64,000 nt of DNA. Origin: Acanthococcus lagerstroemiae (taxonomy: Eukaryota; Arthropoda; Insecta; Hemiptera; Eriococcidae). The notes under the pieces were generated by a model that saw nothing but the letters and a program-made list of their open reading frames with translations, was not told the DNA's origin and made no database searches. A program made the position numbers and the translations under genes. The DNA lies in the NCBI GenBank assembly GCA_031841125.1, contig CM063106.1, positions 45,621,806 through 45,685,805 on the forward strand. The letters are read 5' to 3'. Shown here piece by piece: positions 56,142-64,000 of this stretch (position 1 is its first letter; each line of letters opens with the position of its first letter).

Positions 56142-57111
56142 TGAACTGTATGGGTTCTCCCTGTTTTCTAAAATTCCACTCGCTGAAATCGTGTCATTAG
56201 CGCAAATTTCGGCATCCGCGTCAGATATACATGCCAGATTTGCACTCTCAGTCCTAGCGTAAACCAAGTGCCAGTCGCAAAAATGGGGCTTCATTTGTAT
56301 CAGGCGTTGCGTACGCACCGACTTTGCGCAGAAGCCAATTGGCGCGAATTCCGGCACTGGTGCTTGCGTGCATTGTAAGTGGGAAAGGCGCTAGCGAGAA
56401 TGTAAAAATTTAGCTCTGGCGCCAGGTCCAGGTGGATTCTATCATCCAACATATCACGACTGTCTGACTTTTTTGAGCTGAAGGTTAAAATCGCTGGCGC
56501 GCGATAAGTGAATTTAAGATATCAACCTCGAAACGTTACATTGGTTCCATAATGTATCATTTCATTAGTTATAAGCCTTTTTTTTTTGTTCGTTTTTAAT
56601 TCAAACCTATTTGATAATTCGTGATTCGAGATCTCATATTTTTTAGGATTCCACGCGTCTAGCATCGGTCTATGTTCGCATTTTTTATAACTCAAGTTTA
56701 CATGACGAGAAATTTCTTTATTCTCAGTTTACTTCTTCTTTTTTTTTCTGTCATGAACGAACAAGTTTCCTATTCAGATTCTGTTCGAGGTCGATAAAAT
56801 ATTACTCTTGAACAACTGATTTGTAAGAAGTGTAATACGCTTTTTTATTCGTTATTATACTTACGCTAGCTATACGTATCTGAGTACACGAATACATCAC
56901 ATGTAGAACACTGTTTTTGTTGCGACTCAAACTCATTTGCCCGGTGAAATCTCTCGGCTTATTCTTGTTAACTTTCATCCTCCTCGGGTAATAATTTTAA
57001 GTTATTGCTGTTTACTATCAGTTTTGCCAAGGTGTTCGGTTTACATTCGTACCTAATATCATTTCATCTTCTTCGTTTCTGCTTGTGTTGATTTTCGGGA
57101 CTTAATATCAG

Positions 57112-57220
57112 AACTGTCGATAGAAATGTCAAGGCCTGTTACATGAACATTGTGCAAAAGGGCCGCCTGAGAACACAGTTGGACAAAGCTGCTGCCATGG
57201 ACTACAAAAGGTTTGGCTGA
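57112..57220 (+). other. Unidentified exon-like 36-codon frame
   Basis: After an acceptor-like TTAATATCAG ending at 57111, a phase-1 frame reads TVDRNVKACYMNIVQKGRL and then about 16 more residues ending KAAAMDYKRFG before TGA at 57218-57220. Its composition (Lys, Arg, Asp, Gln spread evenly, GC-richer codons) looks coding, unlike the AT-rich flanks. I do not recognise the family. It cannot be an alternative MGAT2 end: exon 6 ends with TG, and TG plus A makes TGA. It may be a terminal exon of another gene, a processed-gene fragment, or chance. Confidence 0.3.
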
Positions 57221-58121
57221 GCCAGCTCTGGCTTACTCTACACTGACCACTTCTACATCAGCCCTAGCAGTTTTTGGTTTTTCATAGTCAACCGGCCTTG
57301 GGATTTTGTTCGTCTGTTCTGAAATTTCGTTTACTAGCCCTACAAAATTGACCTTGTTGTGCCTGTGGAAAAAATCCTTCGAGTGGATGGGGTTCCGCAA
57401 GGCTATCGCTTGGTCTCCCTATCGATCACCGTGCCTAAACATTATTATTAAAATGGTTACCATTCCTTTATTTAAACTTCTTGTTTTGTTGCGATTGTTT
57501 TCATTTTTATTTTAGCTATATAATTTATTATTGGCGTGTAATGAACGGTATATCTATTATAAAAGGGACGTGGAAACATAGAAGACGCGATCGCTTTTTG
57601 TCAAGTATGGGTTTCTTTACGTATTGTATTAGCTGCGATCCTGTGTGCGCAGGGCGTCGACAAAGTTTATGTGCATATCAAACAATACGAATTTAGGTTA
57701 TTCGTGATTCGTGTATTCTGTGTTTTCACTGTCCAGATTTTGAACATGTTTGTACATATTTATAATCAAAAATGATGAACTTATTCGGTTGTTTCCCGAA
57801 GATATTTTATACTTTTGTTATTATTGCATCATATGAAGGTCAAGTCGACAAGTGTGATAATTTTATTAATAATTTAAGTCAGTGCAATATGCGGCTTTTT
57901 CATCAAATTCGGCGAACTCTATCGGAATTTAATAAAATTGCCTCGTTGAAATATCTAACATTTTTTGTTGTAGTGTTTACGTGGAATGTTTCTAATTGGC
58001 GTGATGAGAGGGAAGAATAAATTGACACGGAAGAGTAATTACACTATGCAACAGTGTAAAAAACAATAATGGAATGAGATATTATATGATTTTAGCTATA
58101 TTTTGAATGCTGGATACGATT

Positions 58122-58470
58122 GGGATTTAAACCTGCACTAGAGTGCGCTGCAAAATTACCTGCGCGGGTGTTAGCGGGTGAAAATAAGTGAGTGATCATG
58201 ATGTGTACTTTCAAATAGAAATACTGCTATCTTCAGTAGGGGAAAAACCGAGTAAAAATCATTCTGCCAGTAGAACTCTGATTATAATTTAAGTTTTTGG
58301 TGATGATGCAGTCGAATTTAGGACAAATTTTCTTTGAAAGTGAATTTCTAATCGACTTAATGACGGTTGAAGTTTGCTACACGCTTACTTTGACGCTTAG
58401 GGTACATCATACATGATCACTCACACATATCGCAGGGCTGCCAACACCTGAAACTCTAAGTTTAAATTCC
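58122..58470 (+). mobile_element. Inverted-repeat element copy 2 (intact)
   Basis: 349 bases between GGGATTTAAACC and GTTTAAATTCC. The left part CACTAGAGTGCGCTGCAAAA to CTTCAGTAGG recurs at 59028-59150. The whole element recurs inverted, with a SINE inserted, at 30121-30857. Confidence 0.7.
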
Positions 58471-59027
58471 ACATGGTGTTGTAACCACAGTTGTAACCAT
58501 TTTTCTTCAGAACCTCTCGTTTTCCATTTTCAAAATTAAAATTTTATCAAATTTCTTTCATCTTTATTCCTTTTAGTTGTCCACAAATAGCTACACTGAT
58601 ACTGATTGATAACAATACTGAAGGCGCATAGTTGTTTGATCAGTGTATCATTTTGATGATACTAAAATTCACATAAAGTCCAGTTTTTAAAATAGGAACG
58701 TAACAGTTGCTATGACTACTATTTCTTCATTCTCCTAGTCATGGAGATAGCTTAGCCGGCAGTTGCATCACATGTATGTATGTATGTCTACTATTAATGA
58801 TACTGATTCTGAGTGCTGATGATGCCGTTTATCAATAATTGTTAGACTCCTACTGCTCCACATGGGAGGCAGATCAAATAACGGCGAATGTGGAACATAC
58901 TCGTAATAGCACTTTTTCATATTGTTTCCATTTGTTTCATGGAAAATATTCGCAAGAGAGTTGCATTGTTCGCGAAAATCACCAAATGCCAAAAAGTAAC
59001 CATCAAAATAGCTGATTTTATACCTAT

Positions 59028-59150
59028 TGGGACTTAAACCTGCACTAGAGTGCGCTGCAAAATTACCTGCGCGGGTGTTAGCGGGTGAAAATGAGTGAGT
59101 GATCATGTTGTGTACTTTCAAATAGAAACACACTGCTATCTTCAGTAGGG
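59028..59150 (+). repeat. Partial copy of the 58122 element
   Basis: GGGACTTAAACCTGCACTAG through GCGCGGGTGTTAGCGGGTGA to CTTCAGTAGGG is nearly identical to 58122-58242. The right half of the element is missing. Confidence 0.75.
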
Positions 59151-59297
59151 AAAACTTGCAAGTTTGAATCCCAGTATAGCTAACATATACTACCAGTGCC
59201 TAAAAAGGTATGAATTCACGATAGAATCTCGTTACTAGGTGAGTATATATGGAACTCAACATGGTATGGATTGACAGGCTTGGGTTATATTAGCTAT

Positions 59298-59661
59298 GTT
59301 TCTTTTACATGGATTTTGCATAATCTGGATTACGGATTGTGAAAATCCAACAAAATTCTGTTTTATTTACAAATCCGAAATCGGATTTTGAAAATCCACC
59401 TTGTTCGTTTTGCCAGATTCTGAACAGTTTAATCCAGATTATGAAAATCTAAAATCTACTAGGGTAGTAGATTTTGAAAATGGATTGTGGATTCTTCTTA
59501 TCACATAGAACTAACTTTACGAATTTTGTTGTTCGTTTTACTGGATTTTTATAGATGGATTCTGGTTTTTTGGATTTTGCAACAGAAAATCCGTGCATAA
59601 TCAAATTAAAATCTGCCATAATCCAGATTTTAGATTCTGGCAAAATCCGTGTAAAAGAAAC
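59298..59661. mobile_element. 364 bp inverted-repeat element, GTTTCTTTTACA ends
   Basis: GTTTCTTTTACATGGATTTT at the left is matched by AAAATCCGTGTAAAAGAAAC at the right. The interior is saturated with AAATCC/GGATTTT words on both strands, so it is self-complementary over much of its length. No TSD found. Confidence 0.6.
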
Positions 59662-59889
59662 AAACTTACTCTAACAAACAGAATCATCAGTCACATGCTT
59701 TGACTGTATAAAGTCTTATAGTCAAAGGTCATCTCATATCCTCGCATGGCCAGCGTTGCCAGACTTTTTTGTCATGAGTCGCCGGTTTGACTTCTCAGTG
59801 TCGCTGCAAGCACTGTAAAAATCGCCGAAATTTGTATACGCCCAACAAAATTATACAGGAGCTGCCAAAATTAGGCGACAAGCAACACT

Positions 59890-60260
59890 TTTCTTCAGGG
59901 AATGGGAACCCGATCAATTTTTGTTCGGGTACCAGTTCCGGTTCCAAACTTGAACATCTTTCGGGTTTTGGTACCGGTTCTGGTTCCATCATGCAAATTT
60001 TTTCGGGTTCCGGTTCCTTCAATAACTCATGATTCACAAAGGCCTCTTCCGAAGTCAAAACAGGAACATTGTGTTTCCTTTCATTTACTAAGCATACTGG
60101 AACCGGAACTGGAACCCGATTTTAGGAACCTGAAAAATTATTAGGATTCCGATTCTGGTTCCATTTGGCAAAAATTCAATTTTTCGGGTTTTGGTTCTGG
60201 TTCTGATTCCTTGCAATCGTTCGAGTTCCAGTCAGTTCCGGTTCCGGTTCCCAGGTCTTT
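59890..60260. repeat. Degenerate GGTTCCGGTTCC array
   Basis: Irregular repetition of TTCGGGTTCCGGTTCC-like words and their complements over about 370 bases. Frames on both strands give Pro-Glu-Pro or Val-Pro-Val repeats and are not genes. Confidence 0.75.
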
Positions 60261-60334
60261 TTTGGGGCAAAAATTTTTTTGGAGAGCTTCGGCGTCGACG
60301 CTGGTGCTACTTACTCAATTTTTCGAGGTGAATT

Positions 60335-60450
60335 AAAATCCGTTGTCAAAATTGAGCTACAGTCATTTTTGACCCAAATTGACCACATTTTCGAGTGTAT
60401 CTCGGGAACGGAGCGTCAGCGCCCAACTTGAACACCGAATTTGAAGTTTT
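60335..60450 (+). repeat. Dispersed repeat F, copy 2
   Basis: AATCCGTTGTCAAAATTGAG ... ATTGACCACATTTTCGAG ... GGAACGGAGCGTCAGCG. It lies about 400 bases upstream of the FECH start. Confidence 0.65.
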
Positions 60451-60791
60451 CTTGTCATCAGAGGGCACTGCACTTTACATAGCCCAACTAGCAACTGGCG
60501 AAAATTCGCCCAATCTGGTAACACTGTCACATGCCTCGCATTGATAACAACTAACGGGAATTTTTTATCAATTAAAAATCAGTTGAGCGGTACTTTGTAA
60601 CTTATAAGTTTGTCATTTTGGGCAACTTATATTTTATTGGTTTCCTATTTTTTTTATCATTTTCTTATAACCCATGCTTGCTGTTAGTCGGTACGTCAAC
60701 ATCAAGAGTAGTAATTTAGAGGAATCAAGTAATCAACTAGCAACGTTCATTACTCACGTCTTCATAAGTAGTCCGAGGCACTGGTTTTCTT

Positions 60792-60797
60792 TCAGTC
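60792..60797 (+). promoter_or_regulatory. Arthropod-type initiator TCAGTC upstream of FECH
   Basis: TTTCAGTCTTT contains TCAGTC, an exact match to the arthropod initiator TCAGTY. It lies 42 bases before the FECH ATG, which implies a short 5-prime UTR. No TATA box is visible about 30 bases upstream. This is inference from motif and position only. Confidence 0.4.
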
Positions 60798-60833
60798 TTT
60801 TTATCGACAGTTAATTATTCAAAAGCAGTAACT

Positions 60834-60855
60834 ATGTTCGGTAAAAGTTTCCCGA
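60834..60855 (+). CDS. FECH: FECH coding exon 1 (start of presequence)
   Basis: A short first exon: ATG at 60834-60836, seven codons (MFGKSFP) plus one base, then the donor GTAAGT at 60856. The phase joins exactly to 61065, giving Lys8. The start is chosen because it gives a basic, Ser/Lys-rich N-terminus and lies 40 bases after an initiator-like site. A start at Met14 or Met18 in exon 2 would leave little presequence. Confidence 0.75.
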
Positions 60856-63153
60856 GTAAGTATATATCTATTTCTGGTTGGTCACTTTTCACTTTCCGGT
60901 GGACGAACACTAGGAGATTCTCTATTATTACTTCATAGGGAAAATTTTCAATTCAGTTGCTGAATTTTACATTGAAAATCGTGTTCCAATTTGATGTTGA
61001 AAATAAATTCTAGTTGGTTAAAATCGTTGGATGTAAATATAATAGGTACCTTTGCTCGTTTTAGAGTTATTCAAAGCCCAAATGCCGGTAGATATGTTTC
61101 GGACTGCTAATCGAAAGCAAAGTGTGAAAACCGGCATTGTTATGTTAAATATGGGAGGACCTCAAAGTATCGACCAAGTATCCGATTACTTACATCGTAT
61201 CATGACAGATACTGACATGATTCAACTTCCGATTCAAAGGTAGACCTAATCATTGACTTTCTTTTGACTTGGGTTTTGTTCGGTATATTTTATATTCTCA
61301 TTTGTATTCTAGTTTCCTTGGACCATATATCGCTCGAAAACGTACGCCGGACGTACAGAAGAAGTACACGGAAATTGGAGGAGGTTCCCCAATTTTAAAG
61401 TGGACAAACTTACAGGTCAGCCATTGTTTTGAAGTATTCCTAAGAATTGATTACTCTTAAAAGGAATATATTTAATCAACGAATGCGATCCATTTTCGTA
61501 GGGTGAATTAATGTGTCGAAAACTCGACGAAATTTCACCGAATACAGCCCCGCACAAACATTACGTTGCGTTTAGATACGTTCACCCTCTAACAGAAAAT
61601 GCTTTGGAGAAAGTTGAGAAGTAAGTGCACGTCGTCGTTTTTCAGTTTCGAATTGAAAATAATAGATACCGTCACTTTTTCATGTTAATTCAATATTCCT
61701 TCAGAGACAACCCAGACCGAGTTGTTTTGTTCTCTCAGTATCCTCAATACAGTTGTGCTACCGCCGGTTCCAGTTTTAATGCCATTTATTCTCACTATCT
61801 GAAAAAGTAAGTTTGTTACTGTACTCCAGTGAAATAAAATTGGGTTCTCTGCAATTACTAACGTGTTGCTTATGTGGCAGAGCACTTCCAGCGAATGTAA
61901 AATGGAGTATGATTGATCGATGGGGTACTCATGAGTTTCTGGTGAAAACATTTGCCGAGAAAATTGTCGCCGAATTAAAAGAATTTCCTGAATCTATTCG
62001 TTCCCAAGTTGTCATCATATTTTCTGCTCATTCATTACCGATTAAGGTTATTGTCGTCTTCGGGTCATTCTGTTTTGAGACTTAGTCATTGTTCGAGTTA
62101 GTTCCGTACTAATTTGACAAATATTTAGGCGGTGAATCGAGGAGATTCGTATCCTTCCGAAGTGGGAGCTACAGTTCAAGCTGTGATGAAGGAATTGGGT
62201 AACCGAAATCCGTTCATATTGACATGGCAGTCCAAAGTTGGTCCTTTGCCTTGGCTGGGACCATTTACCGATGAAGCTATTGATGGTATGCTTTACTTGA
62301 AATATTTCAGGTTCCTTTATTTGATTATGATATTATGTAAAGTTAAAATCAATTTACGTATAATCGTTGCGCAGGTTACGTGAAACAGGGAATAAAAAAT
62401 TTCGTGATGGTGCCAATTGCGTTCGTAAATGAGCACATCGAAACGTTACATGAAATGGATATCGAGTACTGTCACGACCTTAGAAAAAAGGTACGTGTCT
62501 AACTCCAGAAAGAAAGAAAAAAGGTGCAGAGTGTGTTAAAGTACCCGAAATAATATATATTGAACAGATCTACTTTTTCGGCTCTTTCAACAAAAAAAAA
62601 AAAGAATCATTAATACACAACGCTAACAGACTGGCAGATGACTACCTGCTACGAAGAACCTCGACTTTTGCTTCTTCTGCTAATTCATTGTCTGTGAATC
62701 CACAAATCGCAATCCCACTAGTTCTGAACCCTGTTTGTGTGTTTTCTCTTCTGGGGAAAAATCCCAGTGCCTGAGACTATAACAAAAAGACAGCCAGTTA
62801 ATCAGATAAGACAGAACAACAGAAACGATGCGAATGTTAGTGAGTGGGATAGAGGAAAAAGGCTCGTAATACCTTTTTATTATAATTACACGACTGAACT
62901 TTGAAATGGAGGATGTATTTCTGAATTTAGTTATGTTCTTACTCGTATTATGTAGGTCGGGGCTGAAGTCATTCGAAGAGCAGCAGCACCAAATGACCAT
63001 TCGCTGTTTATTGATGCGTTAGCCGATATAGTTTCACGGCACCTTCGAAACAACGAAGCGATCAGTCCGAAGTTCTTACTGAAGTGCCCTCACTGTACGA
63101 ATCCGAAATGTAACTCTGCTAAACTTTGGTACCAGAAATTGTGCTCCTCGTAA
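60834..63153 (+). CDS. FECH: Ferrochelatase, mitochondrial (protoporphyrin/ferrochelatase), 9 coding exons
   Basis: Seen: exons 60834-60855, 61065-61239, 61313-61415, 61502-61620, 61705-61806, 61881-62046, 62129-62285, 62375-62490 and 62956-63153 join through GT-AG introns into 385 residues. About 28 basic residues precede [12 protein letters not shown] and probably act as the mitochondrial presequence. Residue numbers sit a constant 39 below human FECH. His224 (FSAHSLP) matches human H263, His302/Glu304 (EHIETL) match H341/E343, and Cys157, Cys364, Cys367 and Cys372 match the four [2Fe-2S] ligands C196, C403, C406 and C411. Known role: the last step of heme synthesis, inserting Fe2+ into protoporphyrin IX on the matrix side of the inner membrane. 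All catalytic and cluster residues are present, so the product should be active. Human D340 is Glu301 here, a conservative change. The human enzyme is 423 residues; the difference is in the presequence. Confidence 0.97.
61065..61239 (+). CDS. FECH: FECH coding exon 2
   Basis: The acceptor TCGTTTTAG ends at 61064. Residues 8-65 include the end of the presequence and the first core strand, [10 protein letters not shown]. The donor AG/GTAGAC is at 61240, phase 2; it is a weaker donor, but the join to 61313 restores [13 protein letters not shown] as in the family. Confidence 0.95.
61313..61415 (+). CDS. FECH: FECH coding exon 3
   Basis: The acceptor TATTCTAG ends at 61312. Residues 67-100 contain [12 protein letters not shown] and the glycine turn IGGGSPI, both ferrochelatase hallmarks. 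The donor CAG/GTCAGC is at 61416, phase 0. Confidence 0.95.
61502..61620 (+). CDS. FECH: FECH coding exon 4
   Basis: The acceptor TTTTCGTAG ends at 61501. Residues 101-139 run from [18 protein letters not shown] to [12 protein letters not shown], the membrane-facing lip region in the human enzyme. No ATG-initiated frame of useful length covers this exon; it is supported by conservation and by both splice sites. The donor AA/GTAAGT is at 61621. Confidence 0.94.
61705..61806 (+). CDS. FECH: FECH coding exon 5 (first Fe-S cysteine)
   Basis: The acceptor ATTCCTTCAG ends at 61704. Residues 141-173 contain [16 protein letters not shown]; Cys157 corresponds to human C196, the ligand distant in sequence from the other three. 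The donor AA/GTAAGT is at 61807. Confidence 0.95.
61881..62046 (+). CDS. FECH: FECH coding exon 6 (catalytic His)
   Basis: The acceptor TATGTGGCAG ends at 61880. Residues 174-229 contain KWSMIDRW and [13 protein letters not shown]; His224 matches human H263, which takes part in porphyrin deprotonation. The donor AAG/GTTATT is at 62047, phase 0. The open frame runs on into the intron for 39 bases. Confidence 0.96.
62129..62285 (+). CDS. FECH: FECH coding exon 7
   Basis: The acceptor AATATTTAG ends at 62128. Residues 230-281 contain [24 protein letters not shown] and FTDEAID, all near-invariant in animal ferrochelatases. The donor GATG/GTATGC is at 62286. Confidence 0.96.
62375..62490 (+). CDS. 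FECH: FECH coding exon 8 (HIETL)
   Basis: The acceptor GTTGCGCAG ends at 62374. Residues 282-320 contain [22 protein letters not shown]. His302 and Glu304 match human H341 and E343 on the proposed iron/proton path. The donor AAG/GTACGT is at 62491. No long ATG-initiated frame covers the exon. Confidence 0.95.
62956..63153 (+). CDS. FECH: FECH terminal coding exon 9 ([2Fe-2S] cysteines)
   Basis: The acceptor TATTATGTAG ends at 62955. Residues 321-385 end with CPHCTNPKC, whose Cys364, Cys367 and Cys372 are the C-terminal cluster ligands of animal ferrochelatase, then TAA at 63151-63153. The preceding intron, 465 bases, is the longest in the gene. No AATAAA is seen in the next 450 bases; AATATA at about 63558 is a weak candidate. 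Confidence 0.96.
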   Translation, partial: VGAEVIRRAAAPNDHSLFIDALADIVSRHLRNNEAISPKFLLKCPHCTNPKCNSAKLWYQKLCSS

Positions 63154-63599
63154 GACTGATCATCGCGAAGCATCATTCCAACTCACTCTCAGGCAAGTTT
63201 TTTCAACTCCGGTTAACGTCACCGATCGATTTTGGAATTAATTTTAAAATTATGGACTACGTTTCATGACATCGTATATTAGGACTCTGACGCCAGAAGT
63301 GCTGTCAACAATGCAACAATTCATGAAAGGAAGTATTTGTTCGTGTACTCGGATTCTCGACCATCATTTATTCGTTACCTCATCACGAATCATGGCATCA
63401 GTTCTTCATTCCCGATTATTGTTCAGTGTTTAAAAATTAGGTCGAATATCTCGAACCATAACGGTACTTAGGGTGCAACACGTTGAAAATTTGTTACTTT
63501 TGTATACTTCACTGGACTTGATGTGGCTGGTTACTTGTTACAATTTTGTTGTGTGTAATATAGTTATCTACTTTGTCCAATTTATTTAAAATGATATAA

Positions 63600-64000
63600 T
63601 GAGGTTCTGATGACCTAAGTGGATCACTTTTGTTACGCACGCGTAGCTGGCGAACCCCTACCGGCTCGTAGCGCAACCATCGTCGCTGGTAAGTATAGTC
63701 ACGCGGAGGGTTGCGTTTTACACCCTCCAGAATACGTCACGACTGGTGAAAGCGGCCACGGTCAAGTTATGTAAACTCGAACATACTCTAACTAGGTATT
63801 TAATGGTCGAAAGTCGCTTCTTGTCGAGTCGAGGCCGATAAACTCTGCTTTGGTATACTCCGTTGCGTGTTGCATCAAGTATTTCGTACACCGTTAATCG
63901 GATATCCAGGTCGAGAACCCTCGATACGCTCCCATCGCAGAGTGTTTGATGCTCCGGGACAGAACCATCGCGATGCCTACGACCTCTGACCTAACAAGAG
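63600..64000 (+). other. CpG-rich window end, possible 5-prime region of the next gene
   Basis: The sequence becomes CpG-rich (ACGCACGCGTAGC, GCGCAACCATCGTCGCTG). A good donor, CTG/GTAAGTATAG, lies at about 63689/63690, and an ATG at 63973 opens a frame to the window edge. This could be a promoter and first exon. Without sequence beyond 64000 it cannot be separated from downstream FECH sequence. Confidence 0.3.

Larger units (their letters stand above)
56142..60791. other. MGAT2-FECH intergenic region
   Basis: It begins with the presumed MGAT2 3-prime UTR, then the exon-like frame at 57112, the 58122/59028 repeats, the 59298 element, the GGTTCC array and repeat F copy 2. No further gene was recognised. 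Confidence 0.7.

Noticed and set aside
59787..60144. Proline/glutamate or Ser/Gly repeat proteins in the GGTTCC region
   Set aside because: All frames arise from simple GGTTCC-type repetition on both strands and have no start or splice context.
60560..60720. TATA-driven FECH promoter
   Set aside because: AT-rich runs are present, but no TATA box sits at the expected distance from the TCAGTC initiator or the ATG.

Overview
This is eukaryotic, animal-type DNA. Genes are split into GT-AG exons embedded in AT-rich sequence full of decayed transposons. Two metazoan housekeeping genes can be rebuilt exon by exon, both on the + strand. The intron style, the mobile-element content and a TCAGTC initiator fit an arthropod, probably an insect. 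The species cannot be read from the sequence, and nothing suggests a bacterial, plasmid or viral locus.

Layout. Positions 1-19159 hold no gene I can support. They contain duplicated ~290 bp blocks, GA and CT microsatellites, a degraded LINE (6350-9195, minus) split by a GC-rich insert, and a 58 bp tandem array. Positions 19171-56141 hold a seven-exon gene for alpha-1,6-mannosyl-glycoprotein 2-beta-N-acetylglucosaminyltransferase (MGAT2). It encodes 461 residues over 37 kb, with introns of 3.2-10 kb packed with hAT-like, piggyBac-like, SINE and LINE copies, a tandem pair of tRNA-Asp-like sequences and a 5S rRNA-like segment. Positions 56142-60791 are intergenic repeats plus one unexplained 36-codon exon-like frame. 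Positions 60834-63153 hold a compact nine-exon ferrochelatase gene (FECH, 385 residues) with mostly 70-210 base introns. The last 400 bases are CpG-rich and may belong to a neighbouring gene.

The two genes are functionally unrelated. MGAT2 is a Golgi enzyme that starts the second antenna of complex N-glycans. FECH inserts iron into protoporphyrin IX in the mitochondrion. The contrast between a transposon-swollen gene and a compact one 4.7 kb downstream is the main architectural feature.

The most interesting structure is mobile-element nesting that can be dated by target-site duplications (TSDs). Examples are a 2845 bp hAT-like element with perfect TSDs containing a second hAT-like element, a long hairpin and a 5S-like sequence; a MITE inside a LINE inside a hAT-like element inside a TA-flanked element; and a MITE inside a tRNA-derived SINE inside another inverted-repeat element. 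I found no convincing new protein system. Alignments were done by eye, so repeat edges are approximate unless a TSD fixes them.
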